From NCBI GenBank assembly GCA_015501595.1, contig JADNRX010000002.1, positions 620,001 to 684,000 on the forward strand: a stretch of 64,000 nt of DNA, given 5' to 3'. Below are positions 1 to 11,595 of the stretch, one piece after another; position 1 is the first letter of the stretch, and every line of letters begins with the position of its first letter. A model generated the notes under the pieces. That model was given only the letters and a program-made list of their open reading frames with translations. It did not search any database and had not been told where the DNA came from. The position numbers were made by a program, and so were the translations under genes. Origin of the DNA: Hymenopellis radicata. Lineage: Eukaryota; Basidiomycota; Agaricomycetes; Agaricales; Physalacriaceae.

Positions 1-1499
1 TAGAAGGCCCTCAAAGTCGCGGATTTGCATCGGCCGCATGACGGGACACAGACATTGTCGTCCATCGATATAACAGGCAGGACATAGTGTGAGTCCATCC
101 CCACTCTCCTCTGATGTGCCTGATACCGGCACGATACATCCCCGACATTCAAAAAAACTTTGAAAGATATCCGCACCACAGAAGTCACAGGTCAAGTCGG
201 ACACTGGCGCTCGGAGTAGCGTAAGTGAAGTGAAATGGACCGGTGGAGCCTCCAGTTTCAGGATATGGTCATACAGAGGCATTAAGGCGAAGACTTTGCT
301 GGCATCATCCTCGGAGTTTGTGGAGGTAAGCGAGTCAGTGAAATGACGAAGGGCGTGATATACAACTAGCTTGATGCGGTATGTCTCTAGTCGACAAGCC
401 CTATGCGGAAGTCAGAGATAGCAGGTCGGAAAGTGAACTTAAACATGATGTTATTACCTTTGGTATATAGGTAGCTCGTGAGCCAAGGCAACGCTCAGCC
501 CCGATAGAGTCATGCGAGACCATGACGTTTTCAAGGTAATGCCGCCATAGTTCACAACCTGGTGACAGCTACGCGGTGGAACAAGAACCAAGTCTCCAAG
601 TTTTTGTTGGACAATATATACATCAAACGGCGCCTCAGAAAGTTCTTCCAATGTAACGGCGTGCAGTTCGTGGTCTAGCTCATGACCCAAGTGGTGAAAA
701 TACTTCGTCACCTCGCCTATGTCCGCGCTACGTGTCATGAACCAGAACGAACAGCCGTCGTTCTCGGTATATGACATCAAATTCTGTCCGAAAGAGGCGC
801 ATAGGTCCTTGTGGGCGGGCGTGAACGTATCACCGATGCCTAGATAACACATCAGTGTTTCCACCCTGGCCTACGACATGAAGTCAGGAATTCAAGAAGC
901 CTTTGACCTGGAGGACATACATCTTCAGGAAGGCAATTGAGAAGGTTCTGCGGGCTTTCAGGAGTCAAGCGAGATGGGAGAACACCGCAATGGAGCCATT
1001 GGCACCATTCTTGAGGGCATTGAGCATCCTTCCCATACCACCGCTTTGTTTCTGGCCAGACTTCCATGATACTGTGACGGTCAACGAAGAAGGAAGAAGA
1101 CTAACCACCTGGAGCTACAAACGGTGCACAGTCCTTATAATGCCCAATGAAATCATCGAATGTAACGATGTGATCAGCCAATGAGTGAATGTCACGAACT
1201 CCGATACCTATTGAAATGAAGATGGAATATCTGTCAAAAATCAACAGGTGCTTACTCGTTTGGTCGATATGCTGTTGAAAATAGTCGACATTAAACATCT
1301 GATTGGGCCAATCTCCGTGTTCTTGAAAGGAGTCGACCACCAAAGGTTCGCCACGTGTTTCGTATTCGTCTAGTCTGGCCTGCAGAGCTGGATCGAAAGC
1401 AGATATACGGGGTACAGGCCTGAATCGCTTCCCCATTGAAAGGAGAAAGGGGAGAGACCATCCTTTAGTGGTCAGCATAGACGTTCTGCCACCGTCCAT
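1..1499 (-). CDS. JmjC-domain protein with C-terminal Cys-rich finger (3' end outside window)
   Basis: A multi-exon minus-strand gene whose 3' end runs off the left edge. The start is set at the ATG at 1499, which opens a reading frame containing a block typical of the N-terminal half of JmjC proteins (EPLVVDSFQEHGDWP). After two introns the frame resumes at about 864-454 with the JmjC core. The Fe(II)-binding HxD is seen in FTPAHKDLCASFGQN, and the distal His in VPPRSCHQVVNYGG. Further downstream, at about 210-20, is a Cys-rich segment (TCDFCG ... CPACY ... QCLCP) that looks like a zinc finger. From the family, the protein is an Fe(II)/2-oxoglutarate oxygenase, probably a nuclear histone lysine demethylase. 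The substrate cannot be told. It is divergent from the next gene, with 159 bases between the starts. Confidence 0.75.
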
Positions 1500-1658
1500 C
1501 CCGCGTCGCTGTAGAGAGCAAGCGCGTTGAGCGTTGCTGTCAAAGGTGTAAGTATCTGGTCTAGACTGTGCCACGTGCATCTGAAAAGCCGTGGCCACGT
1601 GAAATGCACGTGAGATCGCGTTTCGCGATCGCTTCTCTCTTCTCCTCCACGACGGCAA
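1500..1658. promoter_or_regulatory. Shared divergent promoter region
   Basis: Only 159 bases separate the start codons of the JmjC gene (minus) and the Zip3-like gene (plus), so both 5' leaders and promoters must share this stretch. It holds repeated CACGTG-type E-box cores (around 1571, 1593 and 1605) and a short palindromic TCGCG cluster near 1617-1632. Use of the E-boxes by a bHLH factor is inference. Confidence 0.5.
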
Positions 1659-3221
1659 ATGTCGAACTTGTCGGCCGCACCTCCAGAATTCGATTTCTGG
1701 GAGTTTGTCAACTGCGCGCGCTGCCAGCTTCCGTTCTTCTCGCCGTCCGGCGCGACAATACCTTTTTGGCTGACGGAGTGCGGTCACATCGTTTGCAACA
1801 ACCACCTCAGTGCGCCCCACTTTCTCCTGGCGATTCATTTGTTTGACACAGCTCTCAGATGCGGATCAGAGCTGCGCAGTATGTGCGTCACCAGGGATAC
1901 AACTTGTACCGCTGCAGCAAGAGGTTCGTTGACCGACGGCGATGTACAGTTAAGGCTGGATATCTTGTAGATGGATGCTCCGATGGCGGATTGGTTTCGC
2001 TCTATACCGTATGCTTTGGACTCCGTGGCCTATGCGGCGAAGGTATGTCGTACCTAGAGCTCGCGTTGCACTCATTTACAGTCTCCAGTTCCAGCAGGAA
2101 TCCATGGCGCCCAGATTCGATACTACAAAGCCCGACACCAACAACAGAGAGCATATATTGAGAAACTGAAGCAGGAGATCATTGAACTTCGCAGGTTCTT
2201 TCAGCTCGCGCATGTCTCAAACTCCGTCTAACTTCAGCCCCAGGAGCAATCAGTACTTGTCGCAAGGCGTACAGTTTCAGGAGCAACAAGAACAACAGCA
2301 GGAGCAGCAAATGGAGCATCATGATATGATTCAACGAAGAGACCTGCAGGAACCTTCGACATCCACGAACGTCAATGGAAAACGACCGATGATGGAATTT
2401 CAACGGTAAGCTACCTACACGATTGACCGAGAGGTATTTTGCTACCAAAAAATCAGGCCGACAACGAGCTCTAGCCCACACTCAGGATTCATTCCTCCAA
2501 TTGGCCCAAATAGACTCACCGTTCCGCCTGGTCAGCAGCCTCAGAATTTGGCAGCCAATCGAGCCGATGAACTGCATCAACAGCGAATTCACCAACAAGC
2601 ACACCAAAGGCCGGAATCCAGGAGCTTTCAGCAGTGTGTATATCTATGAGGGCGTTGATCGGGAATGACACATTATTCTTCAGGCAGTACGCGTACATTC
2701 CGCCTTCGACACCTCACATGCCGCCCCCACAAGTGTCGCACGCGCAGAATCGTCACCATATCAACCGCACTAACACACTGCAGCCCTCGAGCACTAATTC
2801 AGCGACGGCCATGCCTCCTCCGCCCGTGCCTACAAGCAAGTTCAAGCCTGCACAGCCGTCTGGAAACAATCGAGATCAGAATCGCAACGTGCGACAACCG
2901 CCGCCGCCACAGAGTAATGGACTGCAGCGATCGACTGCGAACGTCGCGTCTACCTCAAATCATCAAGGCTCTTTGAACCGCTTTTTACCGCCAAATGAAC
3001 GTTTTGCCCCGCCTTCATCTGTCAACAAATCGGACGGTGGAGGACGTTTTGTGCCACCTACGCCAGCCGGAGCTCCTCAAAGATTCATCACTCGTTCTAA
3101 CCCCAGGGTCCCTGCCGCGCAGTCTAGCTCTCGCGAACCTGCGCGCGCTGGGACCGGGATTCCTAAGACTGCCTCTGGAGGTGGACAGAGAATGCCGTTT
3201 ATACCGAATGGCTTCGGTTGA
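1659..3221 (+). CDS. Zip3/RNF212-like RING protein (probable SUMO or ubiquitin E3)
   Basis: The N-terminus reads WEFVNCARCQLPF, then LTECGHIVCNNHL, the C-x2-C ... C-x-H-x2-C spacing of a RING finger. After an intron comes CAVCASPGIQLVPLQQ, which supplies the last zinc pair. Next is a short helical coiled-coil segment (RYYKARHQQQRAYIEKLKQ), then a Gln-rich stretch and a long Pro/Ser-rich disordered tail ending at 3221. This order (small N-terminal RING, coiled coil, disordered Ser-rich tail) is that of Zip3/HEI10/RNF212 meiotic crossover regulators. At least five short introns are needed. The family role is SUMO or ubiquitin ligation on recombination sites during meiosis; that role here is inferred from architecture only. 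Another small RING E3 remains possible. Confidence 0.6.
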
Positions 3222-3761
3222 AATTCTTGACATTCCGTTTGTCTGATTGCTTGGTTGTAGCTGATTATCCCATTCAATTTCATGTAACTGGCGCTCTATA
3301 TATGCGTGGTCTTAAATGAATTTACGATCAGAATATGATAGTGGACAGTGTGAAATGAAACTACAGAGCCTCGAAGGTTGACGAAGCAGAACACCCGTAA
3401 CACGATGTAGAAAGTGATGCACACTTCTGGAGTTAACTTACTTATGTACGTAGGATGCAGCACTTCCCGCAAATCATTAACCATGCTTCTGGAATTCCAC
3501 GCTGCCTGCACAAAAGGAGAGACTCAGTATGGCTTCGTCAATGTCCTCTACCTACTAACCTCAATGTTTCACGGAGTGCCATAGGATGAGACAACAACAG
3601 GACGTGGAGGAGTTCTTGACGATAAAAAAATATAGCGCCACATGTCACATGTCACATTTTACGCGTGACAAACTGCTTTGGAAATAGCCCCTAGTTCCAT
3701 CATCGACACGCGGGTTCCTTTAAGTTTCTGTTACCCGCTAACGAGTTGACTGGTACCGGTC
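3222..3761. other. Intergenic, no gene seen
   Basis: About 540 bases between the Zip3-like and SAMHD1-like genes. Frames on either strand are short and show no recognisable protein. The right part must contain the SAMHD1 promoter; an ACATGTCACATGTCACAT direct repeat lies at about 3640-3657. Confidence 0.4.
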
Positions 3762-5990
3762 ATGTCAGATCCACCTCCAAGTAGGGTGGTCCTTCGACGT
3801 ATGAAGGATCCCATCCACGACCTTAGTGAGTAGTCGTCGCTCCTGCGTGGTATACCACTGACTCCCCGTAGTCGAGATCAGCGACAGGCTTACAGTTTTC
3901 ATTGACACGTACGTGAAGGATTTCCCCCGCCTGAAAATCTCCTCGAGCTCTCTATAGGCGCCAATTCCAGCGGCTGCGACATGTCAAGCAAATGGGAACG
4001 TCCTATCTAGTATGGCCAGGCGCCTCTCACAATCGTTTTGAACATTGCTTGGGTATGATTTCTTGACTTTTGTTCGTCCTTCGACTCAGTTTTTTTCAAG
4101 GTGTTGCACATCTGGCTCGTGCGCTCACGTCTCACCTCCAGCGCGAACAACCCGAACTTAACATTACGGATCGCGACGTCGAATGCGTCGAGTTAGCTGG
4201 CCTCTGTCACGATTTGGGCCATGGTCCATGGTCTCACGTGTGGGACAATATGTTTATGCCCAAGGCAATGTGAGGAACATGATATTTCTTGACGCGTCAT
4301 CAACTAAGGATTAACCTGCAGGCCCAATCGTCCGTGGCAACACGAAGAAGGGTCAGAGACTATGCTGGAGCATCTAATATCCACCAACCATATCGCAATT
4401 TCCGACGCGGACAAGAATTTCATCAAGGATCTCATTGCCGGGGAGAGGCGCTCCTGTGACCCGTGTGTTCTGTGCCCTATCGCGCTATAAACTATTTTTT
4501 GATACTCACTGTGCAGGTCAGAGAAGCAGTTCCTCTTCGATATCGTTGCTAATAAGCGCAATGGTCTCGACGTGGACAGGTGATTGCTCAACACTTTATT
4601 ACTTGATTTCCGTGACATATGTGCGCAAATAGGTTTGACTATTTTGTGCGCGACTCGCATATGATAGGTGAACCCATCAAGATCAACCTTCACCGGTACA
4701 TAGTCTAATCTTTCACTTCGTCATGACTCACTCATCTTAAAGTTAGGCTCCTCAACTCGGCGCGCGTCATAAACGCAGAGATCTGTTACGATATAAAGGA
4801 TGTCAACAATATCTATGAGCTCTATGGTACCCGTTTTCGCCTATTCAAGCAAATTTACCATCACAAGACAGGTATTTCTGTTTCTTCAATCATATTGTCT
4901 TTAGGGAAATTGAACCATCTCCAGCTAAGGCAATCGAGTATATGATTGTTGACGCGCTTCTTGCCGCAGAGCCGTATCTTCACATCTCATCGTTGGTGTT
5001 CGACCCCAAGCAGTTTTCATTCCTCTCTGACGAGATCATGTCTCGTATCGAGTGGGAATCCGAGACCAATGAGGTGAGTGTATAATACAGTGATCAATTT
5101 CTCTTCTCCTCACGCTGCCTAGAATCTAGCCCCTGCACGTGCCATCTTTGACCGTATCAAAAACAGAGACCTCTACAAATGTGTAGATTACAAGCTCGTC
5201 AAGTGGGATGACAAGAGACTCTTCGAGGAGCGCGTCACTTCCGCCGAGATTGTTACTATGGCTCGCGAAGATTTCAGGATACGTTCGGAGCCAGGCGACG
5301 ATGTGAAGATGGAAGCTGCGGCTTCTACTGAAGACGAGAACGAGCATATCACTCGTGAATCTCACCCGCCTCTTGATCCCTCGACGTTGACCGAGGATGA
5401 TGTCCTGGTGTCTCTGGCACCAATGCATTACGGTATGGGAAACGACAATCCTCTTGCAAAGGTCAAGTTCTATTCCAAGGCGAAACCTGATGGTGAGCCA
5501 AAGGCCTTGAATATTACCATGCCCACTAATGAGAGGTACATAGTGGCCAGAAACGCCAAGCCAGGTGACTATTCCGGTCTTATGCCCAACGAGTTCGGCG
5601 AGTACATGCTTCGCGTATACACGAAGCAGTCGAAGTAAGCCATTCGTGAATGATGTGCGGCTTCCACTCATCCAGTTAAATAGATATTATTACAATGTGC
5701 AGGCCGGCTATAGAGCAATACTGAAGAAAATCGAAGAGGAGGTCATGCCTGAACACAACGTACCAACTCCTCCTGCCACGGAGCCGCCGTCAACACCACG
5801 CCTTGGACCTTCGCGGACTACAAGTTTAGGCTCAGTAGGGTCCACATCTTCGCCAGCGAGCTCTTTCGGTGTAAACGACTTTACCACGGTGGATGTTGGA
5901 TTTGTTCCTGAGAGTCCTACCAAGAAGCATAAATGGCGCCCCCGAGGTAGTTCCGACGTTGGCTCACCCGGCAAGAAGAGACGTCTTTGA
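3762..5990 (+). CDS. SAMHD1-like HD-domain dNTP triphosphohydrolase
   Basis: The start ATG at 3762 gives [20 protein letters not shown]. After introns follow [20 protein letters not shown] and [19 protein letters not shown], the H...HD pair of the HD superfamily, then [12 protein letters not shown] with the conserved aspartate. Further blocks ([35 protein letters not shown]) match the SAMHD1 family along its length. The C-terminus is Ser/Thr/Pro-rich and ends in a basic cluster (KKHKWR ... GKKRRL) that resembles a nuclear localisation signal. SAMHD1 enzymes cleave dNTPs to deoxynucleosides and triphosphate and so limit dNTP pools; nuclear action here is inferred from the tail. No SAM domain is seen before the HD part. 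The gene has many short introns and looks intact. Confidence 0.88.
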
Positions 5991-6202
5991 TATTTGTTCA
6001 CCTCACGTTCACCTCCTACATGACTTTGCCAGGATCATTTATATACCATACGGTCATTCACATCTATAGAGCGATACGTTTACTCCGTCAGATAATGTAC
6101 TTTATCTTTACCTTACCTTGCTGTCATCTTTGACATTGAAGTACCTTACTCAAGTCTTAACACGAACGGGAGGAAGACGGGCTTGGCTTTTTGGTGATTG
6201 CG

Positions 6203-6241
6203 GTAACCGTTCGGACGCTACCGTAGCGTCCGAACGGTTAC
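6203..6241. repeat. Perfect 39-bp palindrome (19-bp arms, 1-base centre)
   Basis: GTAACCGTTCGGACGCTAC is followed by one C and then by its exact reverse complement. It sits between two convergent genes: SAMHD1-like ends at 5990 and the F-box gene ends at 6372. As RNA from either strand it would fold into a 19-bp hairpin with essentially no loop; as DNA it could form a cruciform. No A/T-rich run follows, so it is not a classical terminator. Confidence 0.9.
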
Positions 6242-6371
6242 TTTGAACACATAGCCTCGTCTTTTCGCTGTACATCGTGCACCATTACAGTAACAGATTT
6301 CTCGTTAACGAAATAGTGGTACATACATCGAGTTTAACTTGGGCTTGTTATACGCTACTTTTAGACTATGA

Positions 6372-8089
6372 CTATCGGATCGTTATTTGCATACCGGACC
6401 GTTGCTTTATGATACACACATCAAACCCTTGCTCCTTCGTTTCGCGCAGGCAAGCCACATCACTCTCCAGCAGCTGAGGCAGCTGTGTACTAGGGTGAAA
6501 GATGAAGGTGCCACTTTCCAGTCTGCCATTCCCGTTGATACGAGAACGCGAGCGAATCATCTCGATTAAGGATGAGTTAACGAAATTCCAGGGCTCTCCA
6601 CTTCGTCGTGCTTCAAAAGAGAAGGATTCGAGGACTGGAAGAAGGGGAGGCTCTGCAGGGTCAACGAGTGGTGCTCCCCTGAGCTCTCTGCAGCTCAGCC
6701 TTTGGATCAATACGGCCATGGCATTATCAATAGGCTCGCGATAACTCGAAGCACCATCCTCGTCCAAGAGCCCATCCAAGTGGATGGAAAGCCTCTGCAA
6801 TCTAGAGACGCATTTGATAACGTCTGGCAGTGAACCGATGGCAAGGTCGCAACCACGAAGGCATAGCGACAAGACGGAGCACTGCGATACAGATAGAAAG
6901 CTGGCAATGACAGGCAATAAGGGACACGGCGCTCTGGAGGACATCGGTCCAACTTCTAGGTGTAGAAGATTGGGAAGTGATAACGATGTGAGGATGCTGG
7001 TATCTCGTAAGATGAGTGTGTTGAGATGCGAATTGAGCCGAGAGCCACCGATCCTGCCCGAAGTGTTATCGAGAGAGGTATGAGCGAATTCCGCGAGGTA
7101 GGTCAGACTAGGCGACTGTGCTAGGACGTCCAACGCTGCAGGTAACTCCGCGTCTGATGTGAATGACTTGAGCTGAGCACTACCAAGTGACAGCACGGCT
7201 CTTTTCACTTGAACTTTTCGCAACAGTGGAGCTGTCAAAAATGGATTGTCTGTATAGACAAAGTCATGTACTGGGGGTATCCCCAATTCCAGAATATCAA
7301 CTCCGCCAACATCGGCAGCTTGCCCTTAGAAAGCGACAACGCGTCTAGAAAATAAGTCGCCACAATCTCAAATGACGCGCGATACCACCGCTTCGAATGC
7401 GAAACAAGTATCTGGAGGATGGAACGACCGTAACCGTCGTCGTCGTCGTCGTCATCGTAACAAGTGAAATGGAAACTCAAAGGGTGGGACCCAGACCAGG
7501 CCAAGACGTCCTTAAGAACGGACATGGACCCATAATCATGTGATATCGTCAGGTTTGCCCATAGCTGAGGACAGCGCGCTGCCATGCGCCATTTACGACA
7601 AACGCAACGCACAATCCAGGGCGCCTCGTCGGGACAGAAGACGGCAAATCCCGAGTAGCGAGGCTCGTCCGGCTCTACTGCTTTCAGAAAGATCTCCTGG
7701 AGGAGCTCGAGTGGAATTCGACGAAGGGGAGAAACGGCGCCCAAAAGCTCCCGATGGCATTTATCCAATGAATCCCTGTCTTTTTGTAGGGCACGAAGAA
7801 GTTCCTGTCGACGTTTGTAGACTATCTTCAGTTCGTCCTGCATGGACGAGAGGGCAGTTATTTCCGCGTTGATGCGCGTTATGAACGATTCGAGGGAACG
7901 TCTACATTCGTGCAGCATGCTTATGTCGGAGGAAGATGGAGGGTCGTTGCCAAGTAGAATCACTTTAGCGGCGTCTGGTAGAGTAGGCGTGTCTGGGTGT
8001 TTTTGAAAAGTAGAATGACAACAGCAAGTCGCGCAATGTGCCTGGAGAAGGAAGTGTATTAGGAACATCTGGCGACACCTTTCATACAA
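6372..8089 (-). CDS. F-box / leucine-rich-repeat-like protein, frame break near 7300
   Basis: The N-terminal half has a coiled-coil-like helix (INAEITALSSMQDELKIVYK), then the F-box segment LRRIPLELLQEIFLKAV and CRKWRMAARCPQLWANLTI, the usual layout of agaric F-box proteins. The C-terminal half (LTAPLLRKVQVKRAVLS ... LRLQRLSIHLDGLL) carries leucine-rich, LRR-like strands. F-box proteins bind Skp1 and present substrates to SCF ubiquitin ligases. The two halves are in different frames and meet at about 7298-7303, where no acceptable GT...AG intron joins them. One added base gives the typical reading LAEL-DILELGI, so one base is missing (TTT written as TT is possible). A (GAC)n tract at about 7435-7455 encodes a run of aspartates. 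The true start may lie downstream of 8089. A related gene is at 55796-57591. Confidence 0.7.
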
Positions 8090-8488
8090 GCGCTTCCACA
8101 GACCATGACAACTGTTATTCAGGTGTGATTCAACGACGAGGACGAGGGCGGAAAATCTTGAAGTAGCACAACAGTCACGGCGATGTGGTGGTGGTTGCAG
8201 TTGAAGAAGCTAATGATGTCACGCGGTCATGACAAGAAAACTAGCACAGTGTTCTCCACTCTTCTCACCTCATTCAGGTAGCTTAGGGTGGAACAATTGT
8301 GTGGACAGCGCCGCGGGTTTGGCCGTACAAATGATATATTACTATAATGCTCCTCAAGTGTTCGTTCGGTCTCTATCATAGAGGCCAAGAGTGTAGTACC
8401 CAGGCGTTCTCCACGAGAGATTAGAGGCTCGTCAAAGCTGAAGCAGTGATTATTTCGACAAATAATACAATATCCGCAAAGATGATGA

Positions 8489-8956
8489 TCACGGTATAGG
8501 TGTTTTGGGCGGGTTGATAATGAACATAGGAAGATAAGATGCGACAAGGGCACTAGCGCATAGACTGTTGGGACCAATGAGCTATAAAGACGCGTAGGAG
8601 AGAGCGAAAGCATACAGAAGGTTGGAAAATGCGCCAGAGCTGCCTTCCTTGGCTCGAAGAGGGTGCTGGTTGATAAGCGTGCTGATTCCAAAAAGAACGG
8701 ACGGCCATGCGAGGTATCTGGCGCCAACTTTGAGTCAGGTTTCAGTGAATGTAAAAGATACTGACCTGTTCCGAGTGACCATGATCAAACCAGAGAGAAA
8801 CATGCCAGAAGTTCCCAGTCCGTCTACGAATAGTCACGACACGTACATTTTGCATCATCATTGTAAGTATTTACCATTAGTCTCTCGATACCAGATTGGC
8901 GGCAGCGTGAATTTAGTCTCAAGAGACGCATCTCGCGGATCCTGGTTGCTTGACAT
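8489..8956 (-). CDS. Asterix / WDR83OS homologue (PAT complex subunit)
   Basis: A small gene in four exons. The start at 8956 gives MSSNQDPRDASLETKFTLPP. After introns the frame reads DGLGTSGMFLSGLIMVTRNR, then ARYLAWPSVLFGISTLINQH and AKEGSSGAFSNLL, then ALVASYLPMFIINPPKTPIP and stop. This is the order of the Asterix family (UPF0139): an N-terminal DPR motif, a Pro-rich segment, GLG/GMxxSGLxM, a second helix, and a third helix followed by a short Pro-rich tail. The length of about 105 residues matches. In animals Asterix partners CCDC47 in the ER PAT complex, which shields hydrophilic membrane helices during insertion of multi-pass proteins. The role here is taken from the family. The neighbouring F-box gene lies downstream on the same strand; the LEA_2 gene starts 348 bases away divergently. 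Confidence 0.78.
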
Positions 8957-9304
8957 GGTGGCAGGAGCAGAGTAGTCAGCGCCCTTACTAGGAAAGAGCC
9001 CCTGGCCAATCAATCCGCAGGAAGCGTCAATATTTAATGATTGAGCATCGAACGAAGTCTGTATTTCCCTTCAACGTTTCTTAGTCTTGTTCTTCCATTT
9101 TTCTTCACACTTGCTTTGAACTTTCGGCATTTAGACAAGACGCTGACTCCAAATTTAAAGCAGTGTTGCCGGTGATCGGCAATGTCATTGTCAGCGCCAA
9201 GTGCGCAGCGTCATCATCGCCTTGACCTCCCACCTCGACATTCCCATTTCTTTTATTTCCTCTTTCCCCCTTCATCTACTCGCTTTCTATATCATTCCTG
9301 CTAG

Positions 9305-10575
9305 ATGGCATATCAGGACCCGTACGCTGGACAGTATGGGCGCTATGACCACGATCCGCAGTACGCACAGGCCAGCCAGGATGTCTTTAATCCCTATGCA
9401 CCGAATCAGCAGCCACACGACACGTACGAGCACGGAGGGTACACTGATTATAATGCTCGATACAGAGATGATCCCGTCGACCACAATAACTATGGTGTAC
9501 AGCGCCAACCATCAACGAGGACCGTAGGGTTTGTCAATACTCAGCATGTCCCCAAACCTGAAGGTCCTTCCAACGGGTTTGACCAAGGAGAGTTTACGCC
9601 GCAAGAAAAGTGTGTTACTTGTTCCTCAAGACGCTGCATTCCTCATATTTAAATAAAGAACTGCATTCAATCTCAAAGCTTACCGCTACGAGAGTCAAGG
9701 CAACCTATGGACGAGGGGCTCGCGAGTGGGCTGTATCGGCCGTTTCTGCTGCTGCACTGTCCTCATAGTCGCGTTTATCTTCATCAGCATCATTCTTGCG
9801 CTGGCATTGGTGCGTTCTTTCAGGTGGGCTGTTTCACAGGCTGATTCCCGACGCCAGTGGATCCGTCCTCCAGCCGTGATAATTGGAACCATATCCCAGC
9901 CGACCACAGGCAGTCAATTCCAGCTGACCGACAACGGCGTCACCATCAACTTCAACTTGAATGTCTCGTAAGTATTCAGCACCTCGTGCGTACTTAACTC
10001 AATCTATGATGTTCAGTGTCAGCAACCCCAACTACTTCGGAGTTGACTTGAAGAAAGTTCAGACCCAGGTGAGTTACACCCGCTTACTCTTTCGTGTCTA
10101 ATTCACGAAAACAGCTCTTTTATCCGATCAACAACACGGACATCGGTGGTGGATTGACCAACAACGTAAACTTTCCTTCCAACTCGAACAAAACCGTCAC
10201 TTTCCCGTTCTCAATCGATTACACATCCTCTCTTGATCCCAACAATGCCATCCTGCTAGATCTTCTTCAAAAGTGTGGCGTCTTAGGACAGCCAGTGATG
10301 TTACGATTGACTACAAGATCACTGTACGTTTCCTTTCCAGCTCGAGTCCTTATGCGACTTGACAGCATCATTCAGCTCTCGATCCGGATACTCATCATTA
10401 CTGTTTCGCCGTCAATATCGAACTCATTCACGTTCACTTGCCCGCTGGACGCATCATCACTCGAGGTTGGCCCCCTTGAATTTTCTTTTTTTCGTGATAT
10501 TGAACACCGTGTTCTTCACAGGGTCTCATGAACTCTTCGGGTTTGAATATTGGTGATATTTTGGGAGGATCCTAA
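9305..10575 (+). CDS. Single-pass membrane protein with LEA_2-like domain
   Basis: The protein begins with a Tyr/Gln/Asn-rich cytosolic segment (DPYAGQYGRYDHDPQY). A short basic patch follows, then a Cys-rich membrane helix (CIGRFCCCTVLIVAFIFISI). The rest, FQLTDNGVTINFNLNVSVSN with PNYFGVDLKKV, FYPINNTDIGGG and PFSIDYTSS, follows the water-stress/LEA_2 beta-sandwich pattern and ends NIGDILGGS at 10575. Fungal proteins of this layout are anchored in vacuolar or plasma membrane; function is poorly known. At about 10286-10287 the frame breaks: one more G (GG to GGG) restores the conserved TASDVTIDYKIT reading. At least five short introns are present. Confidence 0.7.
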
Positions 10576-11504
10576 TTGCATGCTATCGTGGACTTTTTTT
10601 TTTTGCTTTCGCACAGTATCTGTAACATATGGACGATCTACAGCAGTACGGCATCTTCTGGCATATGTTTTGAATCAGTCGAGGCTAATTATGACCTACC
10701 TGGGACTCACCTTGCCTTGGCCACACCTTAGACGGCGTGGGAATCCTGTTCAACTTTGAATTCATCCAGAATCTCCCACGACGCCTGCCCATTTGACTTC
10801 TCTACGACGAATTTACTTGTCCACTTCGACTTGAAATGTGGATTACAGCTGTGCACAGGCCATTTCCAGAAGAAAGTTCAAAGAAATTTGGAACCCGGAG
10901 GGTCGGTACTCGCGCACTCGCGATTGGGAAATCTATCTGCGCGATGCTTAATCATAGCTCTGATGGGCAATCAACCGTCGAAGGAGTCTAAAGATTATGC
11001 TGTATCAAAATCCTTCACAGTCCGGGAATACGGCGCCAAGGGTACTATTCCGTACTAGCCGGTTTCAACCTTAGACGCGTGTTCAACTGCGTAGCGACAT
11101 CATTAGGTTTCTACGCTCGTCAATGACGATTCAAAACCAACTGTGAGACTAGAAGGTGTCATTCGATCCTACGTCAACAGTCATTTCGCTCTCAGTGATC
11201 TATAGGACAGAAGCGGGCGCTGTGTCTGAGGTCGAACCACTGGGATCTAGCAGTCTGCTCGGTGACTCCGTTCCCGTGATGATACTCTATTACTTCTCCA
11301 TCCCCGAAGCTCGACTCAGAATCTACATCTCAGACGCCGTGACTTGGGTAACGGCGGGATGGCTCCAATGCTATCACTGCGGGGCTTCCTACAGTACAAA
11401 ATTATTCGTTGCTGGACTTCGTGAAACGCTGCCAATTCATTCGTTACGGGCTTCTGTGGAGCTCTATTCTAAGCTCTGGGTGCCCCACTCGAACTCAAAA
11501 GTAG
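10576..11504. other. No intact gene; possible gene remnant
   Basis: About 930 bases without a convincing gene. Short stop-free pieces in different plus-strand frames have protein-like composition, for example DGVGILFNFEFIQNLPRRLP at about 10730-10790 and KEIWNPEGRYSRTRDWEIYL at about 10880-10945, but no frame persists and I recognise no family. They may be remnants of a decayed gene. The right end contains the promoter of the small secreted peptide. Confidence 0.3.
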
Positions 11505-11512
11505 TATAAAAG
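11505..11512 (+). promoter_or_regulatory. TATA box of the cysteine-rich peptide gene
   Basis: TATAAAAG at 11505 lies 84 bases before the ATG at 11596 with no other gene between, a typical distance for a strongly expressed fungal secreted-protein gene. Confidence 0.6.
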
Positions 11513-11595
11513 CCAAATCTACATGGCTTGGAGTCCTCAGTTTCACCAGCTACCTACCTCACCAACTTCAAGTACCTCTTATTCAAGTCACGACA

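Noticed and set aside
6203..6241. Transposon terminal inverted repeats or a Rho-independent-type terminator
   Set aside because: The arms are adjacent, so nothing lies between them to transpose; no target-site duplication is evident; and eukaryotic termination does not use such hairpins. Reported as a palindrome only.
7230..7330. An intron joining the two halves of the first F-box gene
   Set aside because: The only GT...AG pairs are too short or produce stops; a one-base insertion gives the conserved reading instead.
8227..8727. A single 166-residue minus-strand protein in the Asterix region
   Set aside because: The frame reads through Asterix introns in the wrong phase; the spliced reading gives a recognised family.
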